DNA of 64,000 bases from B10-G9 sp964627755 (GCA_964627755.1 CAZVIH010000013.1:1-64000); one strand, 5' to 3'. Numbered from the stretch's first letter, positions 33,340-43,144 are shown. Made by a program: numbers and translations. Notes: generated by a model not told the origin, from the letters alone.

Positions 33340-33789
33340 ATGGCTAAGATTCCGCAAGTGACCATTTACACAGATGGTGCCTGTTCGGGTAACCCGGGGC
33401 CCGGGGGTTGGGGCGCCCTGCTCAGGTTCGGAAATTTCGAAAAGGAACTATCTGGATCAGCCAAAGAAACCACAAATAATCGGATGGAGATCACGGCCGC
33501 GGTAATGGCCTTTCGGGCTCTTAAGGAACCCTGCCAGGTGGATATTTACACAGATTCTGAATACTTGAAAAAGGGAATTACAGATTGGATCCATAACTGG
33601 AAAAAGCTTGGCTGGCGGAGAGGGTCACCTGGAAAGACTAAACCGCTGGCCAATGCTGATCTCTGGAAGGAGTTGGACCAGGCGATCATTGATCACCAAA
33701 TATCATGGCATTGGGTGCGGGGGCATACCGGCCATACTGAAAACGAGCGGGTCGATAACCTGGCTGTATCGGCAATGAAAAACCGTTAA
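33340..33789 (+). CDS. rnhA: Ribonuclease HI
   Basis: 149 residues, normal for RNase HI, which degrades RNA in RNA-DNA hybrids. All four catalytic acidic residues are visible: Asp12 (IYTDGACSGNPG), Glu50 (NNRMEITA), Asp72 (YTDSEYL) and Asp139 (ENERVDNLA), with the WVRGHTGH loop before the last. AAGGAAGG precedes the ATG. The basic handle region GWRRGSPGKTK is present. Confidence 0.96.
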   Translation: MAKIPQVTIYTDGACSGNPGPGGWGALLRFGNFEKELSGSAKETTNNRMEITAAVMAFRALKEPCQVDIYTDSEYLKKGITDWIHNWKKLGWRRGSPGKTKPLANADLWKELDQAIIDHQISWHWVRGHTGHTENERVDNLAVSAMKNR

Positions 33790-33831
33790 AACCCGCTAAC
33801 CAGGGGGAAGCTGAAGGTCTTCTCTCTACGG

Positions 33832-33837
33832 TATAAT
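33832..33837 (+). promoter_or_regulatory. -10 box adjacent to a start codon
   Basis: A perfect TATAAT lies 7 bases before the ATG at 33845, with no ribosome site between them, as expected for a leaderless message. The -35 region is weak. Confidence 0.5.
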
Positions 33838-33844
33838 CCTGAAT

Positions 33845-34177
33845 ATGGAAGCGTCAAGAGTGCAAATTACAGAAGAATTACTGTTGGCAAAACAATCCCG
33901 CCTGGAAGGCAATGAAGGCCGGGCCAGGGTTTGTGCCCGCCGAGCGGCCGCGGCCGCTGTTAAGGATTATCTCGATAAAAAAGGAAAAACCCAAAACCAG
34001 GAAAATGCCATCCAATCACTGCTGATTTTGAGGCAATTGGAAAAAATACCTACCCGGGTTCAAGAGGCCCTTGATTGGCTGGTTCAGCGGGTGAACATGG
34101 ATCACAATATGCCTCCTGAAGTGGATTTAATCCACGAGGCCGAGTTAGTCATTCAGTATATCGAAGCAGATGAATAG
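33845..34177 (+). CDS. Small helical protein of unknown function
   Basis: 110 residues, almost entirely helical by composition, soluble, with an Arg/Ala-rich stretch (EGRARVCARRAAAAAVKDYL) and an acidic C-terminus (DLIHEAELVIQYIEADE). The pattern loosely recalls HEPN-like four-helix domains, but the RxxxxH-type motif is absent. A TATAAT lies 7 bases before the ATG, suggesting leaderless translation. The last 8 bases overlap the next gene, so the two are probably coupled. Confidence 0.65.
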   Translation: MEASRVQITEELLLAKQSRLEGNEGRARVCARRAAAAAVKDYLDKKGKTQNQENAIQSLLILRQLEKIPTRVQEALDWLVQRVNMDHNMPPEVDLIHEAELVIQYIEADE

Positions 34178-35714
34178 AAAGATCCCTCAACCCCCCAAAT
34201 CCAGGAAGATTTTCAGGAAAATTCCTGTCTGGTTGATATTGCTTGGGTTGATCCTGACTGCCTCAGGTTGCAGCCAGACAGAAACACCCGTGGTGTATAC
34301 TAGCACTCCACCTGCACCAACAATTCCTCTCTCCTCCCCTACAGTTCAAGAAGATTTCCAACCCACCTTTACCCCAGAAGAGACCCCTCAATCACGGCCT
34401 GTTCCACTCGAGATACCTCAATATTCTCTTGCGGCGGTATTTGATTATCCAAACCAGAGGGTGGTCGTTGAAGAAAAAATTCTCATTCCCCATCCTGCAA
34501 ATTACCTGCTGAATAACATCGATCTGGTTGTCCCGCCAAACACCTGGCCGGGTGTATTTTCCATCCAGGAAATTTCCGCGGGAGATTTACCTGTTGATGG
34601 ATATGATACTAGCGGTGTAATATTGCGGATTGATTTTGGCAGCCCGGGTTGGCAGCCTGGGGAGAATCTTGATCTCCAAATCCAATTTTCCCTCGACCTT
34701 CCGGAGCAGAACGCTCGAGAAGGATTTGGACCTTCTCCATTCGGATACACTACCCTTCAGACAAACTTGGTGGATTGGTATCCGATGGTAGCTCCCTATC
34801 AAGAAGATCTGGGTTGGGTCATTCATGAACCCTGGTTATTTGGAGAATACCTGGTTTATCCTGCGGCCGATTTTGAGATCAGCCTGGAGCTGGGCACACC
34901 GGGTCTAATAGCAGCCGCCAGTTCTGCTCCTTTGAACGAGGGAACCCCCTTGTTGTATTCTCTGGAAGCTGCCAGGAATTTTGTATTCTCTATCAGCCCG
35001 GCCTACACTGTCCTGGAAGAAGACCTGAACGGGACCAGGGTGATGGGTTATATCTTCCCTGGATATCAGGTTCCCGGCCAGGCAGCTTTTGATGCTACGG
35101 TTGAAGCGCTTAAATTATATTCCGAATTATTTGGACCTTATGACCAACCCAGTTTGTCCATGGTCCAGGCCGATTTTAATCATGGGATGGAATATGAGGG
35201 TTTGTATTTTCAAAGCCGGGGATTTTTTGATACCTACGGCGGTTCCGAAAAGAGTTATTTGGTGACGATCGCTGTTCATGAAACAGCCCATCAATGGTGG
35301 TACGGGCGTGTGGCCAACGACCAGGCCCTGGAACCCTGGCTGGATGAAGCCCTGTGCACTTTCAGTGAATTGGTTTATTATGAACAGCTCTATCCCCAGT
35401 CCGCAGATTGGTGGTGGGCGACGCGGGTCAACTTCTATGAACCTTATGGACGGATCGACCGGCCTATCTATGGTTTTCAAGACTTTGTTGACCAGTATTT
35501 GAATTACCGCAACGCAACCTATTTACAGGGGGCGAAATTCATGGCTGCTCTGAAAAATGAGCTGGGGGATGAGAAGTTTTACTCCTTTTTACGGGAATAT
35601 GCAGCCAGATATCAGGATCAAATTGTCACCGCTGAGGACTTTTTCTTATTGCTGGGTGAGTATCTGGACCTCGATAGTTTGACGTGGCTGGGGGACTATT
35701 TTGAGCTGGAGTGA
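34170..35714 (+). CDS. M1-type metallopeptidase lipoprotein
   Basis: 514 residues. A Lys/Arg-rich start and hydrophobic stretch end in the lipobox TASGC, followed by a Thr/Pro linker, so the protein is exported and lipid-anchored. The beta-rich N-terminal domain resembles that of M1 aminopeptidases. The gluzincin motif HETAHQWW (His370) and downstream PWLDEAL supply the three zinc ligands, and HGMEYEGLYF takes the place of the GAMEN substrate motif. It is shorter than typical M1 enzymes and lacks the C-terminal helical domain. It probably trims extracellular peptides. Confidence 0.83.
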   Translation: MNRKIPQPPKSRKIFRKIPVWLILLGLILTASGCSQTETPVVYTSTPPAPTIPLSSPTVQEDFQPTFTPEETPQSRPVPLEIPQYSLAAVFDYPNQRVVVEEKILIPHPANYLLNNIDLVVPPNTWPGVFSIQEISAGDLPVDGYDTSGVILRIDFGSPGWQPGENLDLQIQFSLDLPEQNAREGFGPSPFGYTTLQTNLVDWYPMVAPYQEDLGWVIHEPWLFGEYLVYPAADFEISLELGTPGLIAAASSAPLNEGTPLLYSLEAARNFVFSISPAYTVLEEDLNGTRVMGYIFPGYQVPGQAAFDATVEALKLYSELFGPYDQPSLSMVQADFNHGMEYEGLYFQSRGFFDTYGGSEKSYLVTIAVHETAHQWWYGRVANDQALEPWLDEALCTFSELVYYEQLYPQSADWWWATRVNFYEPYGRIDRPIYGFQDFVDQYLNYRNATYLQGAKFMAALKNELGDEKFYSFLREYAARYQDQIVTAEDFFLLLGEYLDLDSLTWLGDYFELE

Positions 35715-35758
35715 TAATTAAAATAAAAACAGGCTGGAATGGGTACATAAGGAAAAGG

Positions 35759-35782
35759 AGCCGGATACTCTTGGGTCCGGCT
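35759..35782 (-). terminator. Hairpin after the two-component operon
   Basis: AGCCGGAT pairs with GTCCGGCT (one G-U), with an 8-base loop. On the minus strand it follows the regulator stop by 13 bases and is succeeded by CCTTTTCC, so termination is plausible but the T run is weak. Confidence 0.45.
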
Positions 35783-35795
35783 GAAAAAAATCCGA

Positions 35796-36449
35796 CTAGT
35801 TGCTGTCAATAATTCCATACTCCACCGCAAATTTGATTAACTCTGTCAGATCATTCAGGCCGATTTTTTTCATCAACCGACTGCGGTAGGTACTGACTGA
35901 ACTCACGGAAAGATTCAACAGCCCGGCGATAGCCTTGCTTGATTTTCCTTCTGCAACCAGCTGCAGGATCTGTCTTTCCCGGGAGCTGAGTCTGTCCAGG
36001 GGATTGGTATGCTCTTCCCCATTCCTTTTTATGAAGTAATCGTCGATCACCGTATCGGTTAATTGGCTGCTTATATAGCGTTTTCCCTCTGAGACGGCTT
36101 TGATGGCATCAATGACTTCCATCACAGAAGATTCTTTAATCAGATAACCACGGACGCCGGCCTGAAAAGCCTGGTAAATATGTTCCTTAGTGGCTGACAT
36201 GGATAACATAATCACCTGGATACTGGGCTGGTCGATCAGGATCTGCCGGGTAGCTTCCACACCATTGAGTTCAGGCATATTGATATCCATCACCACTATA
36301 TCCGGTTTCAGTTGGGGGCAGAGCCGGACCACTTCCCGGCCGTTTTCCGCCTGCCCCACAACCTTGATACCTGGATCTTGATCCAAAATGACGCTCAGGC
36401 TTTCGCGCAGAACTTGATGGTCGTCTGCCAGGATGACTTTGATTTCCAT
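35796..36449 (-). CDS. NarL/LuxR-type response regulator
   Basis: 217 residues. A receiver at about 3-120 (VILADDH, phospho-acceptor in DIVVMDINMPELNG, IMLSMSA, YLIKES) is joined to a LuxR-type helix-turn-helix (LSSRERQILQLVAEGKSSKAIAGLLNLSVSSVSTYRSRLMKKIG). It should bind DNA when phosphorylated. It lies 3 bases after the 1801-residue kinase, which has a HisKA_3 domain, the kinase type that pairs with NarL regulators, so they form a two-component pair. Confidence 0.94.
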   Translation of the reverse strand: MEIKVILADDHQVLRESLSVILDQDPGIKVVGQAENGREVVRLCPQLKPDIVVMDINMPELNGVEATRQILIDQPSIQVIMLSMSATKEHIYQAFQAGVRGYLIKESSVMEVIDAIKAVSEGKRYISSQLTDTVIDDYFIKRNGEEHTNPLDRLSSRERQILQLVAEGKSSKAIAGLLNLSVSSVSTYRSRLMKKIGLNDLTELIKFAVEYGIIDSN

Positions 36450-36452
36450 AAT

Positions 36453-39400
36453 TTACTCTCTTGACACACGGATGATCAGCTTGGTTCCAGATCTTGGTGC
36501 CGACTGAATTTCCAGGCTGCCCTGGATCAGGCCTACCCGTTCAGTCATATTAACTAATCCCCAGCCCCGTCCGTCTTCATGACTCCGCAGAGCCAGGGAA
36601 TCAAATCCAATACCATTATCTTCAATGGTCAGTACAACTTCATTCTTGGAGCTGGTTAAAGACACTTGAACCCTGGTCGCCCCTGAATGCTGGGTAATAT
36701 TGGTAAGTGCTTCTTGTGTTATTCTGAATAAGGTTAATTCTTTGTTTCTTTCCAACCGGGGAGTTAGTTTAACTCCTGAAAGCGAAGTCTTTACTCCGGT
36801 CCTGTCGCTGAATTTATCAAGGCTCCAATGCAGGGCAGCCTGGAGGCCGTAATCATCCAAAATAGACGGGCGCAGATCATTCATCACATCCCGGATGCTG
36901 CCGGTCACCTCAAGAAGGATGTTATGGGTTTTATCCACCTGGTTGAGATCGATCTCCCTTTTCTTTTGATACTGGTCTTTGATCTGGTTGAGATTAAAAC
37001 CCAGCAGCGCCAGGTTTTGGCCAACCTGATCGTGCAGTTCCCGCGCCAGCCGGCTGCGTTCCTTCTCTTCCGTCTCTACGATTTGGGCACTGAGGATCTC
37101 CAACTCCACGGTTCGGTTCTGGAGTGTTTCTGCAATCTGGGCATTCTTTAAGGCTGTGCTGGCCTGATTGGCAAACAGGCCGATCGGGACAACATCTTTT
37201 TCTCTTAGATCAGAACCGAACACAATTAACATTCCTAGCGGCTGGTCTTTGGCCAGCAGGGGTGCGGCAATAACGTATTTAAGATCAAAGAGTTCTTTTG
37301 ATTTTATAATCAGACCCCGGGAGATCCTGGGCAGGGCTTCCTTGAGCATTTCATTATTGATGGGTTCCAGGATGGTCTTTTTACTTGCCAGGATTTTATT
37401 AAAGTATCCTTCCGGTTTTAGTTTGAAGTGGTAATCGGAGGGGTTTACTCCGATTATTTTAGAGATGTGATTCATAAGTCCTTCCCCATAGGAAAGATAC
37501 TTCTGCTCGATTTCAGATCCATCTTCCGATAACATCAAGATAGAGATATTAAATCCCAGTTGGCTGATCTCATCTCCAATCCTCTGATAGATCTTCTCTT
37601 TCTGGAGTATATCCTGGACTTCCCGGGCTGCCTGACTGAGGCCGACCAGCAGCAGCTGATTTTTCTCCAGATCTTCCTGGATCTGGATTTCCTCGCTGAT
37701 ATCCTCCCCGGAACTCAAGACACCACTGAATAAACCCTGACTATCTTTGAGAATGGAATTATGCCAGCGGATGATCCTTTCTGATCCGTCTTTTCTTAGA
37801 ACTCGATTTACAGCCGGGATGAGAACCGACTCATCCTTATCTTGCAGGGTCAAAAGAAATTCCCTGACAACATCTTTGGTGTCTTCTGGCAGACAGACCT
37901 CAAACCAGTTTTTTCCCACCAGCTCACCGGGTTTGTATCCCAGCAGTCGATGACCGCTGGGATTGAGCATTACGATATTCCCCTGCCGGTCAAGGGATAT
38001 AATGATCTCGGCTGCAATATTGAGGTACCGCTCAGCGATCTCTTTGCTCTCCCGGATGGCATTCTCGGCCTCTTTACGATCGGTGATATCTTCTCCGGAG
38101 CTGAATATCCCCTCAATCTCTTCCTCTTCATTCTTCAGAACGGAATTGTGCCAGGCGATCATACGCCGGGATCCATCCGCCCGGATGATCTCGTTTTCAT
38201 AATATTCGGATTGTTCTTCCTCTCCAGAGATGATCCTGTTAAAAACATCTTTTACTTCATCAAGGTTTATGGGATCCAGGAACTTATTGAACCAGTTCTC
38301 GCCAACGATCTGATCTTCAGAATACCCGAGGATCTCACAGCCTTTAGGATTTATGGTCTGCACCCGCTGTTTTTTATCCAGCACCAGCAGCATGATGTCC
38401 GCCACATCAAGGTACTGCTGGGTGCGCTTTTGGTTCAAGCGCAGCGTGGATTCGATTTCTTTCAGGCTGGTAATATCTTTGGTAATCCCGACCAGTTCTG
38501 TGACCTTGCCTGTTTCATCCTGCAAGGTTCCCAGGGATAACAAAACCTCAATTCCCTGACCCTCTTTGTTGAGCAGAGTCAGTTCCTGATTGGGAATTTT
38601 TTTACCTTCCAGGAGTTCAGTGATAAATTTTTCCAGAAAGAGATGATCCTTTTTTTGATAGAGTTTGGTGATAGATTGCCCGAGAATTTCTTCGCTGGTA
38701 TAACCGTAGATATATTCTGCCCCCTGATTCCAGAGCGTGATTATCCCGGAGGGGTCGGTTGTGATCACAGCATCTGAAGCCGAGTTGATGATGTAATTGC
38801 TTTTTCTCAGGGTCTCTTCAGTGAGCTTGCGTTCCGTAATTTCTTCAGACATCACCAGCACCATCTGCTCATCCTCGTCAGGAAGTTTGATGGGAGTCAT
38901 GCGGGTTGAAAACCAGCTTTCCCTATTGGGAGAGACATGGTGGTCTTCAAACAGGAGTTCTTTCCCGGTCTGGATTACCTGGTTGATACGCTGCAGAGTA
39001 GGCTGATGGTTTTCTGGCAGGTAATCAGCCAAGAGATGGCCTCGGCACTCCTCCGCAGAATGCCCTAAGTTGGCAGCAGCTTTCTGGTTGAGCAGTCTGA
39101 TCCGGGCATCACGGTCATAGACCAGAGTGGGGTATAGGAGAGAATCAAAGAGCTCCCGGTAGCGTTTTTCGCTTTGCGCAAGTGCATTCAGAACTTTTTT
39201 GCGTTCTGTGATATCCTCGAGAATTACCTGCAGGGTGTTAGTGCCATCCAGCCGGAGAGTGCTTATTCTTGCTTGTCCTTCTCTGACCTCCCCGGAGGCA
39301 TGTTTCCACCTGAATTCAGTGTTATCTCTAATCCTGCCGCTCAGAGCTTCCATAACGGCTTTTTTATAAAAACCACGTTCCTGTTTTACCAGCGTCGGTA

Positions 39401-41858
39401 TTTTCAGGATATATTTATCCAAAAAATCTTCCTTCTGGAAACCAGTCAAGTCCGCGAAAGCTTGATTAACGCTTAATATATAGCCGTTAGAGCTGATTGT
39501 AATAATGCCTTCAGGGGCGTTTTCGAACAAGGAGCGGTATTTGTTTTCACTATCTTTCAGAGCTTTTTCAGACTTTACCCGTTCACTGATATCCCGGATG
39601 TTGCATTGGATGACCTTTTTTCCATCCACCGCGTACACTGTGCTGATGAAGTCGACATGGATGGATTTCCTGGATCTGGTTTGCAGCTGCAGGTTTTCGT
39701 AGCGGACATATTCTTTCGAAATCAATTCTTGGAGTTTATTTTGATTGGTTACGATGTCTTTCAGGGGGCTGATCTCCCAGATCTCTTTCCCCAGAAGCCC
39801 GTCAGCTGAATATCCAAGCAAATTTTCAACAAAGGGATTTGCATCTATGATCTTGCCGCTCACCGGGTTCAGGATCAGGATTGCATCCTGGGCGCTTTCA
39901 AACAGCCGTCTATAGCGGACCTCTGAATCGAGGACCTGTTTTTGGGCCTCCATGCGGTTGGTGATATCATTAAAGGTTACAACCAGGCGGTCTGCCAAAA
40001 AAGTGGCAAACAGTTCACAGATCCGCACTGATCCGTCCTCGCAGGTTACCCTGTATTCCCCGGTATTCACAAAATGGCCAGACTTCCGGGCTTTTTCAAG
40101 TCCGGATCGCCATTGGTCCAACATTTCTTTGCGGTAGGCAGGATCCGGGTAGGCCAGCTGATACCATTCCTCCGCGGTGGGGGCTGTATGACCAAAAAGA
40201 TCCATGGCAGAGCGGCTCCAGTATTCGATCTGATTGCCCTCAATATTAACCAGGGCAACCGGGAAAGGGGTTGCGTCCAGAACATTTTTTAATTTCTGTT
40301 CTCTCTCGAGGAGATCATTTTCGGCAGCAACCTGATCTGTAATATCAGCAAAGACACAGTATGTTTGGCGAAAACTGCCATCCGGGTTGTACCCTACACA
40401 GCCTTCAAATGATATATCAAGAAAGTTCCCGTTCTTGTGTTGAATTTTGTACCTGACATCATGGACAGAGCCTTGCTTCTTTAAATTAGAAAAATTTTCC
40501 TTAAAACTGATTTCTTGTTCGGATGACAGGAAACTGCCAAAATATTTTCCCAATACTTCTTCCCTTTCATACCCAAGGATTTTTAACCAGGCGGGATTGA
40601 CATCCCTGATTGTGCCATCCTTATTTAAAGACTGATATGCAAGGGGAGCGTTTTCGTAGAGTGCTTTATACTTCTCTTTACTGTCCAACAAGGATACTTC
40701 AGCTTCTTTTTGTTCAGTGATATCCTGGATGGTGCAAATCATGCCCTGATAGGTCTCCCCGTCGTAGCGGGCAATCAGCCAACCTGTTTGAAAGCTGTGT
40801 CTCCCTACAGGAGTGACAAACTGGGCTTCATAGGGCCAGGGAGCCCGGCTTTTTTTGGCCGCCAGAAAATGTTCCCTGAATTCAAGGATGGTTTCCGGGG
40901 GAAAATCATCCAGGACATGCCGGCCTAACATGGCCTGGGCATCCACGCCGGCGATCTTCTCCATAGCCGGGTTAAGATAGACCAGACGGTCATTTTTATT
41001 TGTCACCCAGATTCCATCCTGGACCTGGTTCAGGATCAGACTGTAAAAATCCCGTACATTTCGGATTTCTTCATTGATCAACCTCTGCTCAGTGATATCC
41101 CTCACAGAAGCAACGGCTCCCAAATATTCCCCCTCCTCGTTGTTTAGAGGGGAAGCGTTCAGGCTGGTCAGGATCCTGGATCCATCTTTACGGATAAACT
41201 CGAATTCATGTTCCTCTGCGATACCCTCTTTACGGCGTACCACATCCTTTTCAGCAATTTTTATGCTCTGGTCATCCATAAAATCAAATAAGCATTTGCC
41301 CAGCATCTCCTCGCTGGTGTAGCCCAGCAGGTTGGCCATAGCAGGGTTGACATAACTTGTTCTGGAGTTCTGGTCAATTTCCCAGATACCATCCTGGATC
41401 GTATCCATCAGGTGGCTGTAGCGTTCTTCGCTTCCCCGGAAATCCTGCTGGATTTGAGCTTGCAGTTGGCGGAGCTGAACGTTTTCCAGGACTTGGGTTA
41501 TTGTTATTGGGAGTCGCTGGATATGCTGGGGACTCTTGATGACATAATCAGCTGCGCCGCGTCTGATGGCTTTAGCTGCAATTTTTTCTGATCCTATCTT
41601 TGTAAGAATGATCACTGGCAGGTTAGGATCGACTTTCTGAACAGCCTCCAAAACTTCCAAACCCGTAAACCCCGGAATGTTAAAATCACTCAAAATTAGC
41701 TGATAACCCCCTTCTGCAAGCAGCCGTTTGAAATCCTTTTTGCTGGCAGCTTCTATCAGGACAACTTTCTGGAGTCTGTTAGTTATGGCCTCCCGCACCA
41801 GGGTTTGATCAAGTGTAAAGTCATCAATGTACAGAATTCGGATGGCGTCTTTTCTCAT
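36453..41858 (-). CDS. Giant hybrid histidine kinase: REC, ten PAS, GAF, HisKA_3, HATPase
   Basis: 1801 residues, no transmembrane segment. An N-terminal receiver (about 8-125, YIDDF, LILSDFNIPGFTG) precedes ten PAS domains spaced about 120 residues apart between about 140 and 1385. They are recognisable by repeated patterns such as NPAMANLLGYTSEEMLGK and NPSGHRLLGYKPGELVGK with D-I-T-E/D-R linkers. A GAF domain covers about 1395-1560. A HisKA_3 domain has its phosphorylatable His in RLARELHDQVGQ (about 1600), then an HATPase with EDNGIGFD and GRGWGLVNMTERV. The ligands are unknown; such PAS strings often bind heme, flavin or small aromatics. It is transcribed with the NarL regulator. Confidence 0.92.
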   Translation of the reverse strand: MRKDAIRILYIDDFTLDQTLVREAITNRLQKVVLIEAASKKDFKRLLAEGGYQLILSDFNIPGFTGLEVLEAVQKVDPNLPVIILTKIGSEKIAAKAIRRGAADYVIKSPQHIQRLPITITQVLENVQLRQLQAQIQQDFRGSEERYSHLMDTIQDGIWEIDQNSRTSYVNPAMANLLGYTSEEMLGKCLFDFMDDQSIKIAEKDVVRRKEGIAEEHEFEFIRKDGSRILTSLNASPLNNEEGEYLGAVASVRDITEQRLINEEIRNVRDFYSLILNQVQDGIWVTNKNDRLVYLNPAMEKIAGVDAQAMLGRHVLDDFPPETILEFREHFLAAKKSRAPWPYEAQFVTPVGRHSFQTGWLIARYDGETYQGMICTIQDITEQKEAEVSLLDSKEKYKALYENAPLAYQSLNKDGTIRDVNPAWLKILGYEREEVLGKYFGSFLSSEQEISFKENFSNLKKQGSVHDVRYKIQHKNGNFLDISFEGCVGYNPDGSFRQTYCVFADITDQVAAENDLLEREQKLKNVLDATPFPVALVNIEGNQIEYWSRSAMDLFGHTAPTAEEWYQLAYPDPAYRKEMLDQWRSGLEKARKSGHFVNTGEYRVTCEDGSVRICELFATFLADRLVVTFNDITNRMEAQKQVLDSEVRYRRLFESAQDAILILNPVSGKIIDANPFVENLLGYSADGLLGKEIWEISPLKDIVTNQNKLQELISKEYVRYENLQLQTRSRKSIHVDFISTVYAVDGKKVIQCNIRDISERVKSEKALKDSENKYRSLFENAPEGIITISSNGYILSVNQAFADLTGFQKEDFLDKYILKIPTLVKQERGFYKKAVMEALSGRIRDNTEFRWKHASGEVREGQARISTLRLDGTNTLQVILEDITERKKVLNALAQSEKRYRELFDSLLYPTLVYDRDARIRLLNQKAAANLGHSAEECRGHLLADYLPENHQPTLQRINQVIQTGKELLFEDHHVSPNRESWFSTRMTPIKLPDEDEQMVLVMSEEITERKLTEETLRKSNYIINSASDAVITTDPSGIITLWNQGAEYIYGYTSEEILGQSITKLYQKKDHLFLEKFITELLEGKKIPNQELTLLNKEGQGIEVLLSLGTLQDETGKVTELVGITKDITSLKEIESTLRLNQKRTQQYLDVADIMLLVLDKKQRVQTINPKGCEILGYSEDQIVGENWFNKFLDPINLDEVKDVFNRIISGEEEQSEYYENEIIRADGSRRMIAWHNSVLKNEEEEIEGIFSSGEDITDRKEAENAIRESKEIAERYLNIAAEIIISLDRQGNIVMLNPSGHRLLGYKPGELVGKNWFEVCLPEDTKDVVREFLLTLQDKDESVLIPAVNRVLRKDGSERIIRWHNSILKDSQGLFSGVLSSGEDISEEIQIQEDLEKNQLLLVGLSQAAREVQDILQKEKIYQRIGDEISQLGFNISILMLSEDGSEIEQKYLSYGEGLMNHISKIIGVNPSDYHFKLKPEGYFNKILASKKTILEPINNEMLKEALPRISRGLIIKSKELFDLKYVIAAPLLAKDQPLGMLIVFGSDLREKDVVPIGLFANQASTALKNAQIAETLQNRTVELEILSAQIVETEEKERSRLARELHDQVGQNLALLGFNLNQIKDQYQKKREIDLNQVDKTHNILLEVTGSIRDVMNDLRPSILDDYGLQAALHWSLDKFSDRTGVKTSLSGVKLTPRLERNKELTLFRITQEALTNITQHSGATRVQVSLTSSKNEVVLTIEDNGIGFDSLALRSHEDGRGWGLVNMTERVGLIQGSLEIQSAPRSGTKLIIRVSRE

Positions 41859-42727
41859 AACTTAAACCTCCCCGGGTATCCCCGGGATGAAAATATGCTG
41901 GTATTCACTAAGGCTCCAGAAAATCGGACTTCCTCGAAAAGGATCAGCAAATGGTATTTGAGATAAATCATTTCATCCAAATCAGCTGTTCCAATGAGTA
42001 AATCCAGGGAGATATTCATTCACCCCGGGATGCCGATTCTGATCCTTTGCTGCCGTGTGGTCTATACCAGGCAAAGTGATTATTAATCAGGTGTTATTTT
42101 GTCTTTTGCCTTGCGCAGGGTTCAGGTCTATCGAAAATGATCTCCAAGACCTGCTTTAGTGGGTATCCTTATTATAACGGATGAAGGAACACTTTCGGGT
42201 TTGGGATCCGCAGCTAACAAAACTGGAGGTTGCAAATCTCAAGCTTCAGATAAACTCTACTGACAGACTTTGGACGGGATAGAGAGACCCCAGTGTCCTC
42301 ACAAAAGGAGACTACCTGGAAAATTTCCGTTCTGAATCCGAAATTGAACGGCCTGAATGATCAGCAATACCTTAAACACCTGAGCCTGATGCGCTGGCAG
42401 GATGATCCCCGGGAATCATAAGGCAAATTTGATTCCAGCTGGATAACAGTTTGCTCCTTTAGCTCAAGACCAATGCCGAGGGGATGATTAATGGAAGCTG
42501 ATCTGAACTCCGGGTGCTGAGAGTGAAGATGGGATATGCTCTGGCCGGTTGATTACCTGCGGGAAAGGGAAAACCCCCTTTGGTCATCAGCTTGAGATTT
42601 TAAAGGAGAAATTTCAACTGGTAGTTCTATGACAGAAAGTATCCAAGCTTGTTGACATACAGGACTGCCCATCAGATATACAATTCAGGCATCAAACTCA
42701 GGATTCTAAAAAAGATAGAGCATACCA
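41859..42727. other. Long divergent intergenic region
   Basis: About 870 bases between the giant kinase and a divergent receiver gene. A 33-codon frame begins at ATG 42181 just after TATTAT (42170-42175), a possible leaderless small gene, but its peptide has no recognisable features. The rest has no convincing coding frame. The plus-strand promoter at 42652 lies at the right edge. Size alone suggests regulatory elements or a decayed gene. Confidence 0.4.
42652..42684 (+). promoter_or_regulatory. Promoter of the receiver/GGDEF-HD-GYP cluster
   Basis: A perfect -35 TTGACA (42652-42657) is followed by GATATACAAT (42675-42684). A -10 of GATATA gives a 17-base spacer, and TATACA would give 19. 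Confidence 0.6.
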
Positions 42728-43144
42728 ATGGATACAAATACTAATTTTCCCAGGTCGATTTTAATTACAGACGATCACGGCATCATTCGGCTCACACTTC
42801 GTGAATGGTTAGTCGGAGAATTCCCGGAATTGTCGATTCAGGAGGCCTGCTCTGGAGAACAAGCCCTGGAACTCCTGGCTGCGAAACCACGCCCTGAGCT
42901 GGTCTTAATGGACTTTCATCTTCCGGGCAGGAGTGGGATCGATGTAACAAAACAAATAAAAAACCAATTTCCTGATATCCGGGTAGTGGTGCTCACCATC
43001 CAGGAGGATCAACAATACATTGAACAGGCCCGGGAAGCTGGAGCAGATGGTTATGTGATCAAACGTCAGATGTATACCGACCTTATTCCAAGTATTCAGA
43101 ATATATTTTCTGGAAGTATTGAGCCCGGAAGTTTAAATGGTTAA
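42728..43144 (+). CDS. Single-domain response regulator (NarL-like receiver without HTH)
   Basis: 138 residues forming one receiver: ILITDDHG with the acidic pair, phospho-acceptor in LVLMDFHLPGRSG, VVLTIQED and YVIKRQM with the conserved Lys. Sequence style is that of NarL-type receivers, but the DNA-binding domain is absent and the protein ends shortly after the receiver. It overlaps the next receiver gene by 8 bases, implying coupled translation. It probably acts as a phosphate relay or by protein contact within the cluster. Confidence 0.88.
   Translation: MDTNTNFPRSILITDDHGIIRLTLREWLVGEFPELSIQEACSGEQALELLAAKPRPELVLMDFHLPGRSGIDVTKQIKNQFPDIRVVVLTIQEDQQYIEQAREAGADGYVIKRQMYTDLIPSIQNIFSGSIEPGSLNG

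Noticed and set aside
37842..38540. Plus-strand open frame of 232 codons inside the giant kinase gene
   Set aside because: Long antisense frames are expected over repeated PAS sequences; the kinase strand has clear domain motifs throughout.
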